From assembly GCA_005223045.1 (NCBI GenBank), contig NJBM01000011.1, forward strand, positions 1 through 64,000: 64,000 bases of DNA, in the 5' to 3' direction. The notes under the pieces were generated by a model that was not told the DNA's origin, ran no database searches, and worked only from the letters and a program-made list of their open reading frames with translations. Origin of the DNA: Planctomycetes bacterium B3_Pla (GTDB lineage: Bacteria; Planctomycetota; Phycisphaerae; Sedimentisphaerales; Anaerobacaceae). A program made the translations under genes and the position numbers. This document shows, in pieces, positions 52,157 through 60,963 of the stretch (the stretch's first letter is position 1; each line of letters begins with the position of its first letter).

Positions 52157-52589
52157 TACTTAGACGCCAACCTTTCACAGAAAATCTATATCCCAAATCT
52201 TGCCGTTTCCTGCCCAAATCAACTGCGAAGCCCGCTCAATGTTGCCTTTTCATATCATATCTGTTTTCCCAATCGCGAACAAGCACATTCGGCAACAATC
52301 CGGTCAATGTAGCCATTGGGGCACACACTTTGCGCTTCTACAAATAAAGGCGATTCTCAACAGGCAAATATAGACTACAAAATTGGAAAAATTCCAAAAA
52401 AAGCAAGAAAACAAGGAAAAAGTAGAAAGGGAAAAGGAAAAAAGGGCAAAAACAAGGCAAGAAACAGGGAAAAAGTAAAAGGGGAAAAGCAAAAAGGCTA
52501 TCTGGGTGGCTATCTGTGGCTATCTGGGGAGGCTATCTGGGGACACCATACTTATTTCCGACTCTCCTTTCACGTGAATCCCGCTGAGA
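52157..52589. other. Low-complexity intergenic stretch with tandem words
   Basis: Contains a long purine-rich run (about 52380-52495; AAGGGAAAAGGAAAAAAGGG and similar) and GGCTATCTG repeated four times at 52496, 52508, 52518 and 52531, followed by GGGGACACCATACTTA. This last word is common beside REP-associated transposase regions in other genomes. No gene is supported. Confidence 0.55.
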
Positions 52590-53135
52590 TCATACGTAAT
52601 TTGGCATTTTGGCAGAAGAAAGGGCCTGGTGTTCGAGTTCGAGCATTCGCTCCTTGAGCACTATTCCGCCGGGGGCTGAGAAGCCGCCGAGGTTGCCGTC
52701 GGTGCGGAGGACGCGATGGCATGGGATTATCAATGGCAAAGGGTTTTTGGCAAGCGTGCTGCCTACGGCTCGGCTTGCCGCCGGTCGATCAATTTTTTTC
52801 GCTAATGCTCCGTAGCTCGCTGTCCGGCCGGGCTTTATCTTTCTGCAGGTCGTCAGAACAGACCTGCCAAAGGTGCTGAATCCATCCAAAAGGACCGGGA
52901 TATCCAGGCTGAAATCTATGCGGGCGCCCTCGAAGTAAGCGGCTACCTGCTCCTGAACGTCCTTGAAAAAGGTCTTGTCGAATTGGGCGGCCGAGAGATT
53001 TTTTAGAAGCTGCGATTTAATTCTTCCCGACCTGGGCCCGGGCAGACAGGTCCGGCAGAGGGCCGATTCCGTGCCGGCAAGGCCAAAATGGCCCCATTTT
53101 GTCGGGAAAATCACATATTTTGCCACTTTCTGCAT
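52590..53135 (-). CDS. ogt: O6-methylguanine-DNA methyltransferase
   Basis: A 181-residue one-use DNA repair protein. The active-site segment IPCHRVLRTDGNLGGFSAPGG has the alkyl-accepting Cys, and the DNA-binding helix is TASYGALAKKIDRPAASRAVG. The N-terminal part is shorter and unlike Ada. It removes methyl groups from O6-guanine. It diverges from pheA. A relic of its 3' end lies at 48616-48677. Confidence 0.93.
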   Translation of the reverse strand: MQKVAKYVIFPTKWGHFGLAGTESALCRTCLPGPRSGRIKSQLLKNLSAAQFDKTFFKDVQEQVAAYFEGARIDFSLDIPVLLDGFSTFGRSVLTTCRKIKPGRTASYGALAKKIDRPAASRAVGSTLAKNPLPLIIPCHRVLRTDGNLGGFSAPGGIVLKERMLELEHQALSSAKMPNYV

Positions 53136-53291
53136 TTTTTTGCCTGTGTTGCCTGCTCAAAATATTATCTTACAGGCAAATTCATTGACGCGGGGATAAA
53201 ATTCTGTTAAATATAATAGTTTTTACAAAAATGTCCCGATGCAGTCGGAAGCTAAGACGTGCTTATAGCTTCATTTTTTTACGTGTGATTT

Positions 53292-54362
53292 ATGTCTCTC
53301 GAAGAGCTAAGAAAAAGAATAGATGATATTGACCATCAGCTTGTAAAGCTGCTCAACGAGCGAGCGAGCGTGGTGGTGGATATAGGAAAGCTCAAGACCA
53401 AAACCGATAAACCTGTCTATGCTCCGGATCGCGAGAAAGACGTTTTCGCCCGGATTATCGAGGCCAATGAAGGCCCTCTGCCGGACAGATGCCTTGTGGC
53501 TATCTGGCGCGAGCTGATGAGCGGCTCTTTCGTGCTGGAGAGGCCTTTGAGGATAGGCTATCTCGGTCCGGGCGGCAGTTTCAGCCATACTGCGGCGATG
53601 CTCAAGTTCGGCCAAAGCGTCGAGTATGAGCCGCTGACAGATATTACGAGCATCTTTGGCGAGGTCAGCAAAGGTCATTGCGATCTGGGCCTTGCGCCTG
53701 TCGAGAACACCATGGGCGGCGGCGTAATAGAAACTCTGGATGCACTGATAGATTCGGATGTAAAAATCTGCGCCGAGGTCCTGATGGCAATCCGCCACAA
53801 TCTGTTGGGAAACTGCACTCTGGAAGAAGTCGAGAAAGTTTACTCCAAGCCCGAGGTATTTGCTCAGTGTCGAAACTGGCTTAGTGCGACTTTTAAGGAG
53901 GCCAAGACCATCCCGGTAGCCTCTACCGCCAAGGCTGCACAGTTGGCCGCCGAGGAGCCGAAGGCCACAGCGATTGGTTCGAGCATTGCCGCCGAATTGT
54001 ACGGACTACGAATCATCTGCGAGAATATCGAGGACATTGCCAACAACGTGACCAGATTTCTGGTTATCAGCCGGGAAGACGCCAGACCTACGGGCGAAGA
54101 CAAGACCTCCGTATTGTTTAGCACCGCTCATAAGGCCGGCGCTCTGTCCGACGTACTCGACGTCTTCAAGCGATACGGCATCAATATGTCGAATATCGAG
54201 TCCAGACCCAGCAGGAAGAGGCAGTTCGAATACTATTTCTTCGTGGACATACTGGGACACAAAACCGATGAACACATCCGGGAAGGACTGGAAGAGGCGC
54301 GTAAACACTGTTTGCAGCTTTCGGCATTGGGCAGTTTCCCGAGAGCAACAGAGTTGTTATAG
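53292..54362 (+). CDS. pheA: Bifunctional chorismate mutase/prephenate dehydratase
   Basis: A 356-residue P-protein. Residues 1-90 are the AroQ chorismate mutase (LRKRIDDIDHQLVKLLNERA). The prephenate dehydratase domain begins RIGYLGPGGSFSHTAA (about 92) and contains the NVTRFLVI motif (about 252). The ACT domain near the end has SNIESRPSRKRQFEY, the Phe-binding ESRP motif, so feedback inhibition is expected. It opens the run of housekeeping genes on the plus strand. Makes phenylpyruvate from chorismate. Confidence 0.96.
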   Translation: MSLEELRKRIDDIDHQLVKLLNERASVVVDIGKLKTKTDKPVYAPDREKDVFARIIEANEGPLPDRCLVAIWRELMSGSFVLERPLRIGYLGPGGSFSHTAAMLKFGQSVEYEPLTDITSIFGEVSKGHCDLGLAPVENTMGGGVIETLDALIDSDVKICAEVLMAIRHNLLGNCTLEEVEKVYSKPEVFAQCRNWLSATFKEAKTIPVASTAKAAQLAAEEPKATAIGSSIAAELYGLRIICENIEDIANNVTRFLVISREDARPTGEDKTSVLFSTAHKAGALSDVLDVFKRYGINMSNIESRPSRKRQFEYYFFVDILGHKTDEHIREGLEEARKHCLQLSALGSFPRATELL

Positions 54363-54421
54363 TTGCGGTCCGTTGCCGTAACTTTTGACCCGAGCGCGGG
54401 TCACGAATACAGGAGAGTTTC

Positions 54422-55183
54422 ATGAGAAAACCATTTGTGGCAGGCAACTGGAAGATGAACACCGACGGTCGCAGCAGTATAGAGCTGGCCGAGGGCATCG
54501 CTTCCGGATCTGTGGATGCGGCGGGCCAGAGCGTAACGGTGGCGGTTTGTCCGCCTTTTGTTTATCTCCAGGCGGTGGCCAAAGCCGTCGGCACATCGAA
54601 CGTTGCCGTCGGCGCTCAGGATATGTACTTCGAGCCTAACGGCGCTTTTACCGGCGAAATCAGCGCCGCAATGTTGAAAGATATTGGCTGTGTATATTGT
54701 ATCTGCGGACATTCGGAGCGCCGGCACGTAATCGGCGAGACCGACGAATTGATAAATAAAAAGGTTGCCGCTGCTGTGGCCGGGGGGCTTCTGCCGATAC
54801 TATGTGTGGGCGAGCTGCTCGCCGAGCGTGAGGCGTCTCAGACAGATGCCGTGGTGACTCGGCAGCTAAAAGAAGGCCTGGCGGGCCTGAACTCCGAGAA
54901 GCTCTCAGCGGTGACGATAGCATACGAGCCTGTCTGGGCCATCGGAACCGGCGTGACGGCAACGCCGCAGCAGGCGCAGGAAGTGCACGAGTTGATACGA
55001 AATCTGCTGACCGGGATGTATGACGATCAATCCGCCCGGGAAACTCGCATTCTCTACGGCGGCTCGGCAAAACCGGGCAACGCGGCGGAGCTTATGGGCC
55101 GGCCAGACATAGACGGCCTGCTCGTCGGCGGGGCGAGTTTGAAGGTGGACGATTTTCTCGCAATAATTCAGGCGGCAGTATGA
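54422..55183 (+). CDS. tpiA: Triosephosphate isomerase
   Basis: A 253-residue glycolytic enzyme. GNWKMN (Lys about 11), CGHSERR (catalytic His about 97) and AYEPVWAIGTG (catalytic Glu about 167) are intact. It interconverts dihydroxyacetone phosphate and glyceraldehyde 3-phosphate. AGGAG lies before the ATG. It follows pheA by 59 bp and precedes secG, the usual order in many bacteria. Confidence 0.97.
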   Translation: MRKPFVAGNWKMNTDGRSSIELAEGIASGSVDAAGQSVTVAVCPPFVYLQAVAKAVGTSNVAVGAQDMYFEPNGAFTGEISAAMLKDIGCVYCICGHSERRHVIGETDELINKKVAAAVAGGLLPILCVGELLAEREASQTDAVVTRQLKEGLAGLNSEKLSAVTIAYEPVWAIGTGVTATPQQAQEVHELIRNLLTGMYDDQSARETRILYGGSAKPGNAAELMGRPDIDGLLVGGASLKVDDFLAIIQAAV

Positions 55184-55292
55184 TTGGCAATTTGCTATTT
55201 ACTATTTACTATTGAAAGAAAAGGCAGAAACCCTGATTCCGGCACAATAGTAAATAGAAAATAATAAATAATCAGTTTAAAGGGGAACGAAT

Positions 55293-55667
55293 ATGGCTGT
55301 TTTTCCATCGTTGGCGGCAGTGAGTTTCATTATGAACATCGTTGCGGTCTTGTTTATCATCTGCTGCGTCGTGCTGATCCTGGTAATCTTGATTCAAAAG
55401 GGCAGAGGCGGCGGTCTGAGTGCGGCGTTTGGTGGCGGCGGCGCCGGCGGAATTTTGGGCTCGAAGACCGGCGACTTTCTGACCTGGGTGACAATAACCC
55501 TGGTGGGTGTATTTCTGAGCCTTGCGGTTGTGATGGCAAAATACTATAAACCGATGCCCCCAAGCGCGGATCAGCAGGCGTTGAGCCAGGAGCAGACAAT
55601 CGCGACCGCCGGCGAAGCACCCGGTGACGCCAACGACAGTGCCGAAACGAATTCTCCCGGCAATTGA
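55293..55667 (+). CDS. secG: Preprotein translocase subunit SecG
   Basis: A 124-residue membrane protein. Two helices: IVAVLFIICCVVLILVILIQ and FLTWVTITLVGVFLSLAVVM, joined by the SecG loop KGRGGGLSAAFGGGGAGGILG. The C-terminus is a Gln/Glu-rich tail. AGGGG lies before the ATG at 55293; a later ATG at 55332 is an alternative. Part of the SecYEG channel. The gap before it (55184-55292) contains TTTACTATT-type repeats. Confidence 0.93.
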   Translation: MAVFPSLAAVSFIMNIVAVLFIICCVVLILVILIQKGRGGGLSAAFGGGGAGGILGSKTGDFLTWVTITLVGVFLSLAVVMAKYYKPMPPSADQQALSQEQTIATAGEAPGDANDSAETNSPGN

Positions 55668-55740
55668 GAAGAAGATTGCCCGGAAGGATACATTGAAGTG
55701 CCCATGTACGAGGGCAGGTGTGGCTTGAAAGCGTAATGTT

Positions 55741-56625
55741 ATGATAAATAGTATGACCGGCTATGGCGAAGCACAGGGCCAGTTCAACAGCGTAGATTAT
55801 GCCGTTGAAATTAAGACCGTCAACAACCGATACTTCAAGACCATCATCAGGTTGCCGGAGTTGACAGCGTTTCTGGAAGAAGAAATCGAAAAGCTCCTGC
55901 GAAAGAATCTGTCGCGTGGGACGGTAAATTACGTGCTCCGGTTCAAAGATGTTTCGGCAGGCGCGCTGTTTGATATAGACGAGACCGCTTTGCAGACCAT
56001 CGCGGAGAAACTGAGCCGGGCCGGGTCCTCGGCCGGCGTTAATGGAACAATCGACATCGGCAACTTATTGAGTCTGCCCGGCATCATTCGACCGACGCTG
56101 CCGGATCAGGAGGTAGCCGGGCAAATCAAGAAAGCGATCCTGGAGATCAGTCAGGAGGCGCTGAATCAGCTCAAACAGATGCGCTCCGCCGAAGGCGACT
56201 TCCTGGAAGCCGATTTGAAAAACCGCTGTACGGCGATAGAGCAGGACCTCGTGCAAATACGCGCCCGAAGCGAAGTCGTTTTGCAGGAGTATGCGGATAA
56301 GCTGAGGCGAAGAGTCGATAAGCTGCTCGCGCGTGCAGAACTGAAACTGGACGAAGAGACGCTTGCCAGAGAGGTTGCGATTTTTGCCGACAGATCGGAC
56401 ATATCCGAAGAAATCGCCCGGCTCGATTCGCATATGCAGCAATTTGCCCAGTGTTGTCAGGCGAACGATCAGGCGGGACGCAGGCTGGACTTTATCAGCC
56501 AGGAGATGCTCAGAGAAGCAAACACTATTGCGAGCAAGGCCTCCGATATTGAAATCACGCGCAGCGTTGTCGATATAAAATGCCAGATCGACCGGATCAA
56601 GGAACAGGTTCAGAACATAGAGTAG
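55741..56625 (+). CDS. yicC: YicC-family endoribonuclease
   Basis: A 294-residue YicC/YloC protein. It starts with the family motif SMTGYGEAQG, has VNNRYFKTIIRLPE and ends with the conserved NTIASKASDIEITRSVVDIK region. Members cleave certain RNAs and affect stationary phase. It precedes gmk by 47 bp, a common pairing. Full length. Confidence 0.93.
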   Translation: MINSMTGYGEAQGQFNSVDYAVEIKTVNNRYFKTIIRLPELTAFLEEEIEKLLRKNLSRGTVNYVLRFKDVSAGALFDIDETALQTIAEKLSRAGSSAGVNGTIDIGNLLSLPGIIRPTLPDQEVAGQIKKAILEISQEALNQLKQMRSAEGDFLEADLKNRCTAIEQDLVQIRARSEVVLQEYADKLRRRVDKLLARAELKLDEETLAREVAIFADRSDISEEIARLDSHMQQFAQCCQANDQAGRRLDFISQEMLREANTIASKASDIEITRSVVDIKCQIDRIKEQVQNIE

Positions 56626-56672
56626 AAAGGAATAAAACGCAAAGGCTGTTAAAGATTTATGCTGAGACTGGA

Positions 56673-57257
56673 ATGACCGATACAAAGAGCAGAACAGGTG
56701 TAGTGGTGATAGTGAGCGGCCCGTCCGGTGTCGGCAAGAGCACTATTTGCAAAGAAATAGTCAACCGGGTAAGCGACGTTTACCTTAGCGTCTCGGTTAC
56801 CACCCGGCCCCGGAGTGAGACCGAAGTTGACGGCCAGGATTATTGGTTCATATCGGAACAGGAGTTACAGGAGCAAATTGACAAAGATCTGCTGCTGGAA
56901 CACGCCAAAGTGTTCGGCCATTACTACGGTTCACCGAAAGACAAAATCATCGAGGCGCTGGACGCCGGCAAAGTTGCGATTCTGGAGATCGACGTGCAAG
57001 GCGCCAAACAAGCCAAGGCGGTTTTCCCGGATGCGGTGATGATTTTTGTTCTGCCGCCAACCGCAAAAGCCCTGGTCGAACGCATGAATAACAGAGGCAG
57101 GGAAGCCGGTGAAGCTGCCGAAGAAAGGCTCAACGGGGCAAGCACGGAAATCGCCGCCGCCTGGCAGTATTATGAATACATGGTTATAAACGAGGATTTG
57201 CAGCAGGCGGTGAACGAATGTGTGCAAATTATCGAGAATGCAAAGAACAAAACGTAA
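56673..57257 (+). CDS. gmk: Guanylate kinase
   Basis: The start at 56673 was chosen because the family begins a few residues before VVIVSGPSGVGKST; the frame is open further up into yicC. The 194-residue product has the P-loop, the GMP-binding SVTTRPRSETEVDGQDYWF region and VAILEIDVQGAKQAK. Converts GMP and ATP to GDP and ADP. Position between yicC and rpoZ is standard. Confidence 0.95.
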   Translation: MTDTKSRTGVVVIVSGPSGVGKSTICKEIVNRVSDVYLSVSVTTRPRSETEVDGQDYWFISEQELQEQIDKDLLLEHAKVFGHYYGSPKDKIIEALDAGKVAILEIDVQGAKQAKAVFPDAVMIFVLPPTAKALVERMNNRGREAGEAAEERLNGASTEIAAAWQYYEYMVINEDLQQAVNECVQIIENAKNKT

Positions 57258-57323
57258 GCAGGCAAGACAAGAAACTGACAAGTCCGACTACGTCGGGCGG
57301 ATACTAAATGCGAGACACGGAAC

Positions 57324-57563
57324 ATGATAGAAGAACTCAAGAGCGAAAAAATCATTAACAAGGTCGGCGGTAAGTTTAGATTGACGGCGCTGGTTCAAAG
57401 ACGGATGTCCGAGCTTTTGCAGGGCAGCCGGCCCCTGATAAAGGATACCGAAAACAAAACGATGCTCGAAATCGTCGTGCAGGAGATTCTGCAGGACAAG
57501 ATTGCCATCGACGACGGAGTATCTCAAGAGTCGGCACAAGACACAAAGACAAGCCGAAAATAA
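57324..57563 (+). CDS. rpoZ: RNA polymerase omega subunit
   Basis: A 79-residue protein. The family core GGKFRLTALVQRRMSELLQG and ENKTMLEIVVQEI is clear; the tail is Ser/Lys-rich. It supports assembly of RNA polymerase. It lies 66 bp after gmk and 30 bp before coaC, the normal order. Confidence 0.9.
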   Translation: MIEELKSEKIINKVGGKFRLTALVQRRMSELLQGSRPLIKDTENKTMLEIVVQEILQDKIAIDDGVSQESAQDTKTSRK

Positions 57564-57593
57564 GCTCAACCCGGCGGCGAGACGAGATACGAG

Positions 57594-58172
57594 ATGCTCG
57601 AACATTTGAATATTCTGCTGGGTGTTACCGGCGGAATCGCCGCGTACAAGGCGGTCGATTTGGCCGGCAAGCTGACGGCCTGCGGCGCCGGCGTAAGCAC
57701 GGTAATGACCGAGTCCGCCTGCCGGTTCGTCGGCCCGAAAAGCTTCGAGGCGGTCACCGGCTCAGCCGTCTATACGACTATGTGGAGCACGCCCGAAAAG
57801 CACGAGATCAGTCATATAGCATTGGCCGATGCGGCCGACATCGTCGTCGTAGCGCCGGCAACCGCCAACATCATCGGCAAAATCGCAAACGGCATCTGCG
57901 ATGACCTGCTAAGCACAGTCCTTTGCACATGCTGGCCCAGGATCGAATCAGGCGCAGCGCTGCTTGCCCCTGCGATGAATAATAATATGTGGGCAAATCC
58001 GACTGTGCAGGCCAACGTCAAGAGGATAAAAGAAATAGGCTTTCAGTTGATAGGCCCGGTCGAGGGCCGGCTCGCCTGCGGCAGCGAAGGCCTCGGCAGA
58101 ATGTCCGAGCCACGCGACATTCTGAATGCGATCGAGGAAATCTCCTCGAAAATCAAAAAGCGTGACACGTGA
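57594..58172 (+). CDS. coaC: Phosphopantothenoylcysteine decarboxylase (CoaC)
   Basis: A 192-residue flavoprotein, the N-terminal half of the usual Dfp/CoaBC. It has LGVTGGIAAYKAVDLA, the catalytic His in ISHIALADAAD, and PAMNNNMW (substrate loop), with CGSEGLGRM at the flavin end. Here it is a separate gene; the ligase half is the next one. It converts phosphopantothenoylcysteine to phosphopantetheine in CoA synthesis. Confidence 0.94.
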   Translation: MLEHLNILLGVTGGIAAYKAVDLAGKLTACGAGVSTVMTESACRFVGPKSFEAVTGSAVYTTMWSTPEKHEISHIALADAADIVVVAPATANIIGKIANGICDDLLSTVLCTCWPRIESGAALLAPAMNNNMWANPTVQANVKRIKEIGFQLIGPVEGRLACGSEGLGRMSEPRDILNAIEEISSKIKKRDT

Positions 58173-58206
58173 AGCCGAGCACGAGGCTCACTCCACGAGA
58201 TACTAA

Positions 58207-58866
58207 ATGCGAATCTTAATCACAGCAGGCGGCACTCGCGAATACATCGACCCTGTCCGCTTTATCTCCAACGCAAGCAGCGGAAAGATGGGCTATGCGC
58301 TGGCCCGTGCGGCACTGAAAGCCGGCCATCAAGTCACACTTATTACGGCAACAACCACTCAACGAGAACCTGCAGGGGCAAAATCCATAAGAGTCGAGAG
58401 CACCAGCGAGATGTTCGAGGCGGTGAAGAAATATTTTAGCCGGTGTGACTGTTTGATTATGGCCGCCGCCGTGGCCGACTATACTCCCGTCCGCTCGGCT
58501 AAAACAAAATTGAAAAAGGGCGGTAATCACCTGGCCATCAAACTGAAACCGACGCCCGACATACTGAAATGGGCCGGAAAACAGAGAAAAGGAAAAAGGA
58601 AAGAGGAAAAAGGAAAAAGGCGGATTGTTGTCGGATTTGCTCTGGAAGACAAGAACCTGCGAGTGAATGCCGAAAAGAAACTCACGGATAAGAACCTCGA
58701 CATGATAGTAGCCAACTCCCCGGCGGCAATCGCAGCCGACAAATCAGATGTTCAGATAAAAACTCCTAATTCTTCATGGATCAAAATCGAAAATGCCACC
58801 AAAGCTGCAATAGCAAAGAAAGTCGTCTATCTGGCGGAAAAGCTCTACCAGGCCAAACTCAAATGA
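58207..58866 (+). CDS. coaB: Phosphopantothenate-cysteine ligase (CoaB)
   Basis: A 219-residue protein equal to the C-terminal half of Dfp. ITAGGTREYIDPVRFISN, SSGKMG and AAAVADYTP (about 87-95) are intact. A basic low-complexity stretch, QRKGKRKEEKGKRR (about 126-139), interrupts the domain between PTPDILKW and IVVGFALE; it derives from an oligopurine run. The enzyme joins cysteine to phosphopantothenate. It follows coaC by 34 bp. Its end overlaps the convergent gene by 8 bp. Confidence 0.93.
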   Translation: MRILITAGGTREYIDPVRFISNASSGKMGYALARAALKAGHQVTLITATTTQREPAGAKSIRVESTSEMFEAVKKYFSRCDCLIMAAAVADYTPVRSAKTKLKKGGNHLAIKLKPTPDILKWAGKQRKGKRKEEKGKRRIVVGFALEDKNLRVNAEKKLTDKNLDMIVANSPAAIAADKSDVQIKTPNSSWIKIENATKAAIAKKVVYLAEKLYQAKLK

Positions 58867-59656
58867 AATACTTGTAGAACAGAATGCACGTACCCATAGA
58901 TAGTATCATCAGCCCCAAGCCAATCACCAATAGCAGAAGCGCCCATTTCGCTTTGTATGCATCGGCAAAAGGTCTGAAGAGCACTACCACCCTCTTGCCT
59001 AAGATCAGAGTCGCCAATGCCAGAATTCCCCACCACGCGCCCATCGCAGCGAACGCGACAGAGAAAGCGGTGAACCAGTAATCGAGATCATTCTGAAGGC
59101 GGCTGAAGTGTCTCTCATATTCCTCTGCCAGTGGGATCAGCAACATAAGGGGCAACGTGAATAATCCCACGAGCACGAACCCATACACACCGATCAAGGA
59201 CGGGTAAAGAAGCCACTTCTGCGCCTTAAGCTGATTGGAATCGGGTGTTTGCGAAATGGCCGCTCGCGACGCAAGGAAGCCGGCCAATATTAACACCACA
59301 AAAACCAGGGGCGGAGTCGCAGGCGCGATCACCAGGGCCGCGACGAACAGACCGAAGGACATGTACGCCAGGCGCCAGTCTTCCGGGCCGCTTCGCAGTC
59401 TCAGGATTATCCTATGCCACCAGGGAAGTTCTTCTTCGGAAACCCACTGCCGGGGGCTGCCAAGCCTATCGAGAACGGCATCAAGCACATCACAGGAAAC
59501 CGGTTCGGTCGCACCTTGAAGCTCGTTCTCTATATGTTCGGTTATGTTCTGTTCGACTTCGCCGGCGTCAACTGATTTTGACCCGCGCAGGTATGCCCTT
59601 GCCTGCCGCAGATAATCGTCCAGACTTCTCCTCGCACTCTCACTCAATGCAATCAT
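58859..59656 (-). CDS. Membrane protein controlled by PadR
   Basis: A 265-residue protein. An N-terminal soluble part (LDDYLRQARAYLRGSKSVDAGEVEQNITEH) is like that of HAAS/DUF1700-type proteins, which occur next to PadR regulators. Five or so membrane segments follow. Function unknown; it may be a membrane stress or envelope protein. It lies 6 bp after the PadR gene, so both are one operon. Confidence 0.82.
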   Translation of the reverse strand: MIALSESARRSLDDYLRQARAYLRGSKSVDAGEVEQNITEHIENELQGATEPVSCDVLDAVLDRLGSPRQWVSEEELPWWHRIILRLRSGPEDWRLAYMSFGLFVAALVIAPATPPLVFVVLILAGFLASRAAISQTPDSNQLKAQKWLLYPSLIGVYGFVLVGLFTLPLMLLIPLAEEYERHFSRLQNDLDYWFTAFSVAFAAMGAWWGILALATLILGKRVVVLFRPFADAYKAKWALLLLVIGLGLMILSMGTCILFYKYFI

Positions 59657-59662
59657 AATCTC

Positions 59663-60001
59663 TTACCCTTTCTCGATAAAGTCTGTTGCGCCGCTGATCG
59701 CCTGCCAGTAGGCGTTCATTCGAGAAACCATATCTTCACCCTCCTTTGTAAGCTTGTAGTATTTTCTCGCCGGGCCGGACGACGATTCCTGTATCGAAGT
59801 CTTCACCAGGTCCTGACGTTTTAGTCGGCTCAGGATCGGATATATTGCACCTTCGCTGATGATCAGCCCTTCGATCCTGCGCAGCCTCTTGACAATCTCA
59901 TAACCGTACATCTTCCGGTTGCGGATATCATTCAGGATGCAAAGCTCCAGCACACCCTTGCGAAGCTGACTTGTCCAGTTATCAAAGAATTTAGCATTCA
60001 T
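59663..60001 (-). CDS. PadR-family transcription regulator
   Basis: A 112-residue winged-helix repressor with the start at 60001. The PadR core is GVLELCILNDIRNRKMYGYEIV, SEGAIYPILSRLKRQDLV and KYYKLTKEGEDMV. The promoter at 60009-60037 puts the first base of RNA at the ATG or a base or two before it, so translation is probably leaderless. The palindrome ACAGGTACCTGT in the spacer is the likely operator for autoregulation. Confidence 0.92.
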   Translation of the reverse strand: MNAKFFDNWTSQLRKGVLELCILNDIRNRKMYGYEIVKRLRRIEGLIISEGAIYPILSRLKRQDLVKTSIQESSSGPARKYYKLTKEGEDMVSRMNAYWQAISGATDFIEKG

Positions 60002-60008
60002 AAACCAT

Positions 60009-60037
60009 ACTATATCGCAATAACAGGTACCTGTCAA
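60009..60037 (-). promoter_or_regulatory. Promoter and operator of the padR operon, leaderless start
   Basis: On the minus strand: -35 TTGACA (60032-60037), 17-bp spacer, -10 TATAGT (60009-60014). The perfect palindrome ACAGGTACCTGT (60023-60034) overlaps the -35. The distance from -10 to the start codon leaves no room for a leader. Confidence 0.75.
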
Positions 60038-60217
60038 TACCACTTACTATTTTTTTTTGGATTTTTTTTGAAAAAATTTTAGGTTCTCCCAGATAATGCC
60101 CAGGTGCACATGAAGATTCCGACGACCGAGAAATATCGGTCGGGCCCCATTCGACATGCTTATGACAGGTCCGGATACGCGCTGTGAAAACTCGGCGTTG
60201 TAGGTTATAATTCGTTG

Positions 60218-60955
60218 ATGGATTTATCGATTGTCATACCGGCATACGGTGAAAGCAAAAAGATCGCACAGGATGTTAAGGAAGCAGCGGTATTCCTGGA
60301 GGACAACAACTTTGCAGGGGAGATCATAGTCGTCGATGACGGCAGCAAGGACGATACCGCCCAGGCCGCTCGAAATGTTGAAATCCCCGACGGTGTTAAA
60401 AAGCAGGTCATTCGCTACGAACAACATCGGGGCAAGGGTTACGCCGTCCGCACAGGCATAGAGCACTCAAGCGGTGACTATGTGATGTTTGCCGACAGCG
60501 GCTCCTGCGTGCCCTACGACGACAGCCTGCAAGGGCTGGATCTGCTGAAATACGGGACGTGCGATATAGCGCACGGCTCGCGCAAAATGACGGGATGTCA
60601 TATTGAAAAGAGCCAGAGTTTCTACCGGCGTATCTGCTCGAAGATGTTCCACTGGTTCGTGATCTACGATATGAAAATCCCCGCCGAGTTCACGGACACA
60701 CAATGTGGATTCAAGATATACAAAGGCGACGTCGCACGGCATCTGTACGGTGAGTGCATCACCGACGGATTCACGTTCGATATCGAGATCATCATGCGGG
60801 CGCAAAGAGAAGGCTATAAGATAAAGGAGTTTCCTATCGACTGGACGTGCGACCGCGACAGCCGGTTGTCGCCGACCCGCAGCTCCTGGAGCGTTCTTTC
60901 GGAATTGTTGACCATCAGGCGGGTCCTGTCAAAAAAGCCCAGGGCAACCAGATAG
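60218..60955 (+). CDS. GT2-family glycosyltransferase (dolichyl-phosphate-sugar type)
   Basis: A 245-residue cytoplasmic enzyme. SIVIPAYGES (start), EIIVVDDGSKDDT (nucleotide binding), HRGKGYAVRTGI, YVMFADSGSCVPYDD (metal site where DAD is usual, here ADSGS) and DTQCGFKIYK are typical of polyprenyl-phosphate sugar transferases. It would attach a sugar to a lipid carrier for surface polymers. It has no membrane part. The Asp-Ala-Asp site is altered, which may change the donor or metal use. Confidence 0.88.
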   Translation: MDLSIVIPAYGESKKIAQDVKEAAVFLEDNNFAGEIIVVDDGSKDDTAQAARNVEIPDGVKKQVIRYEQHRGKGYAVRTGIEHSSGDYVMFADSGSCVPYDDSLQGLDLLKYGTCDIAHGSRKMTGCHIEKSQSFYRRICSKMFHWFVIYDMKIPAEFTDTQCGFKIYKGDVARHLYGECITDGFTFDIEIIMRAQREGYKIKEFPIDWTCDRDSRLSPTRSSWSVLSELLTIRRVLSKKPRATR

Positions 60956-60963
60956 GGTTGCCC

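Noticed and set aside
52316..52657. A 113-codon plus-strand frame rich in Lys and Gly
   Set aside because: It translates the oligopurine run and the GGCTATCTG repeats; no real protein features.
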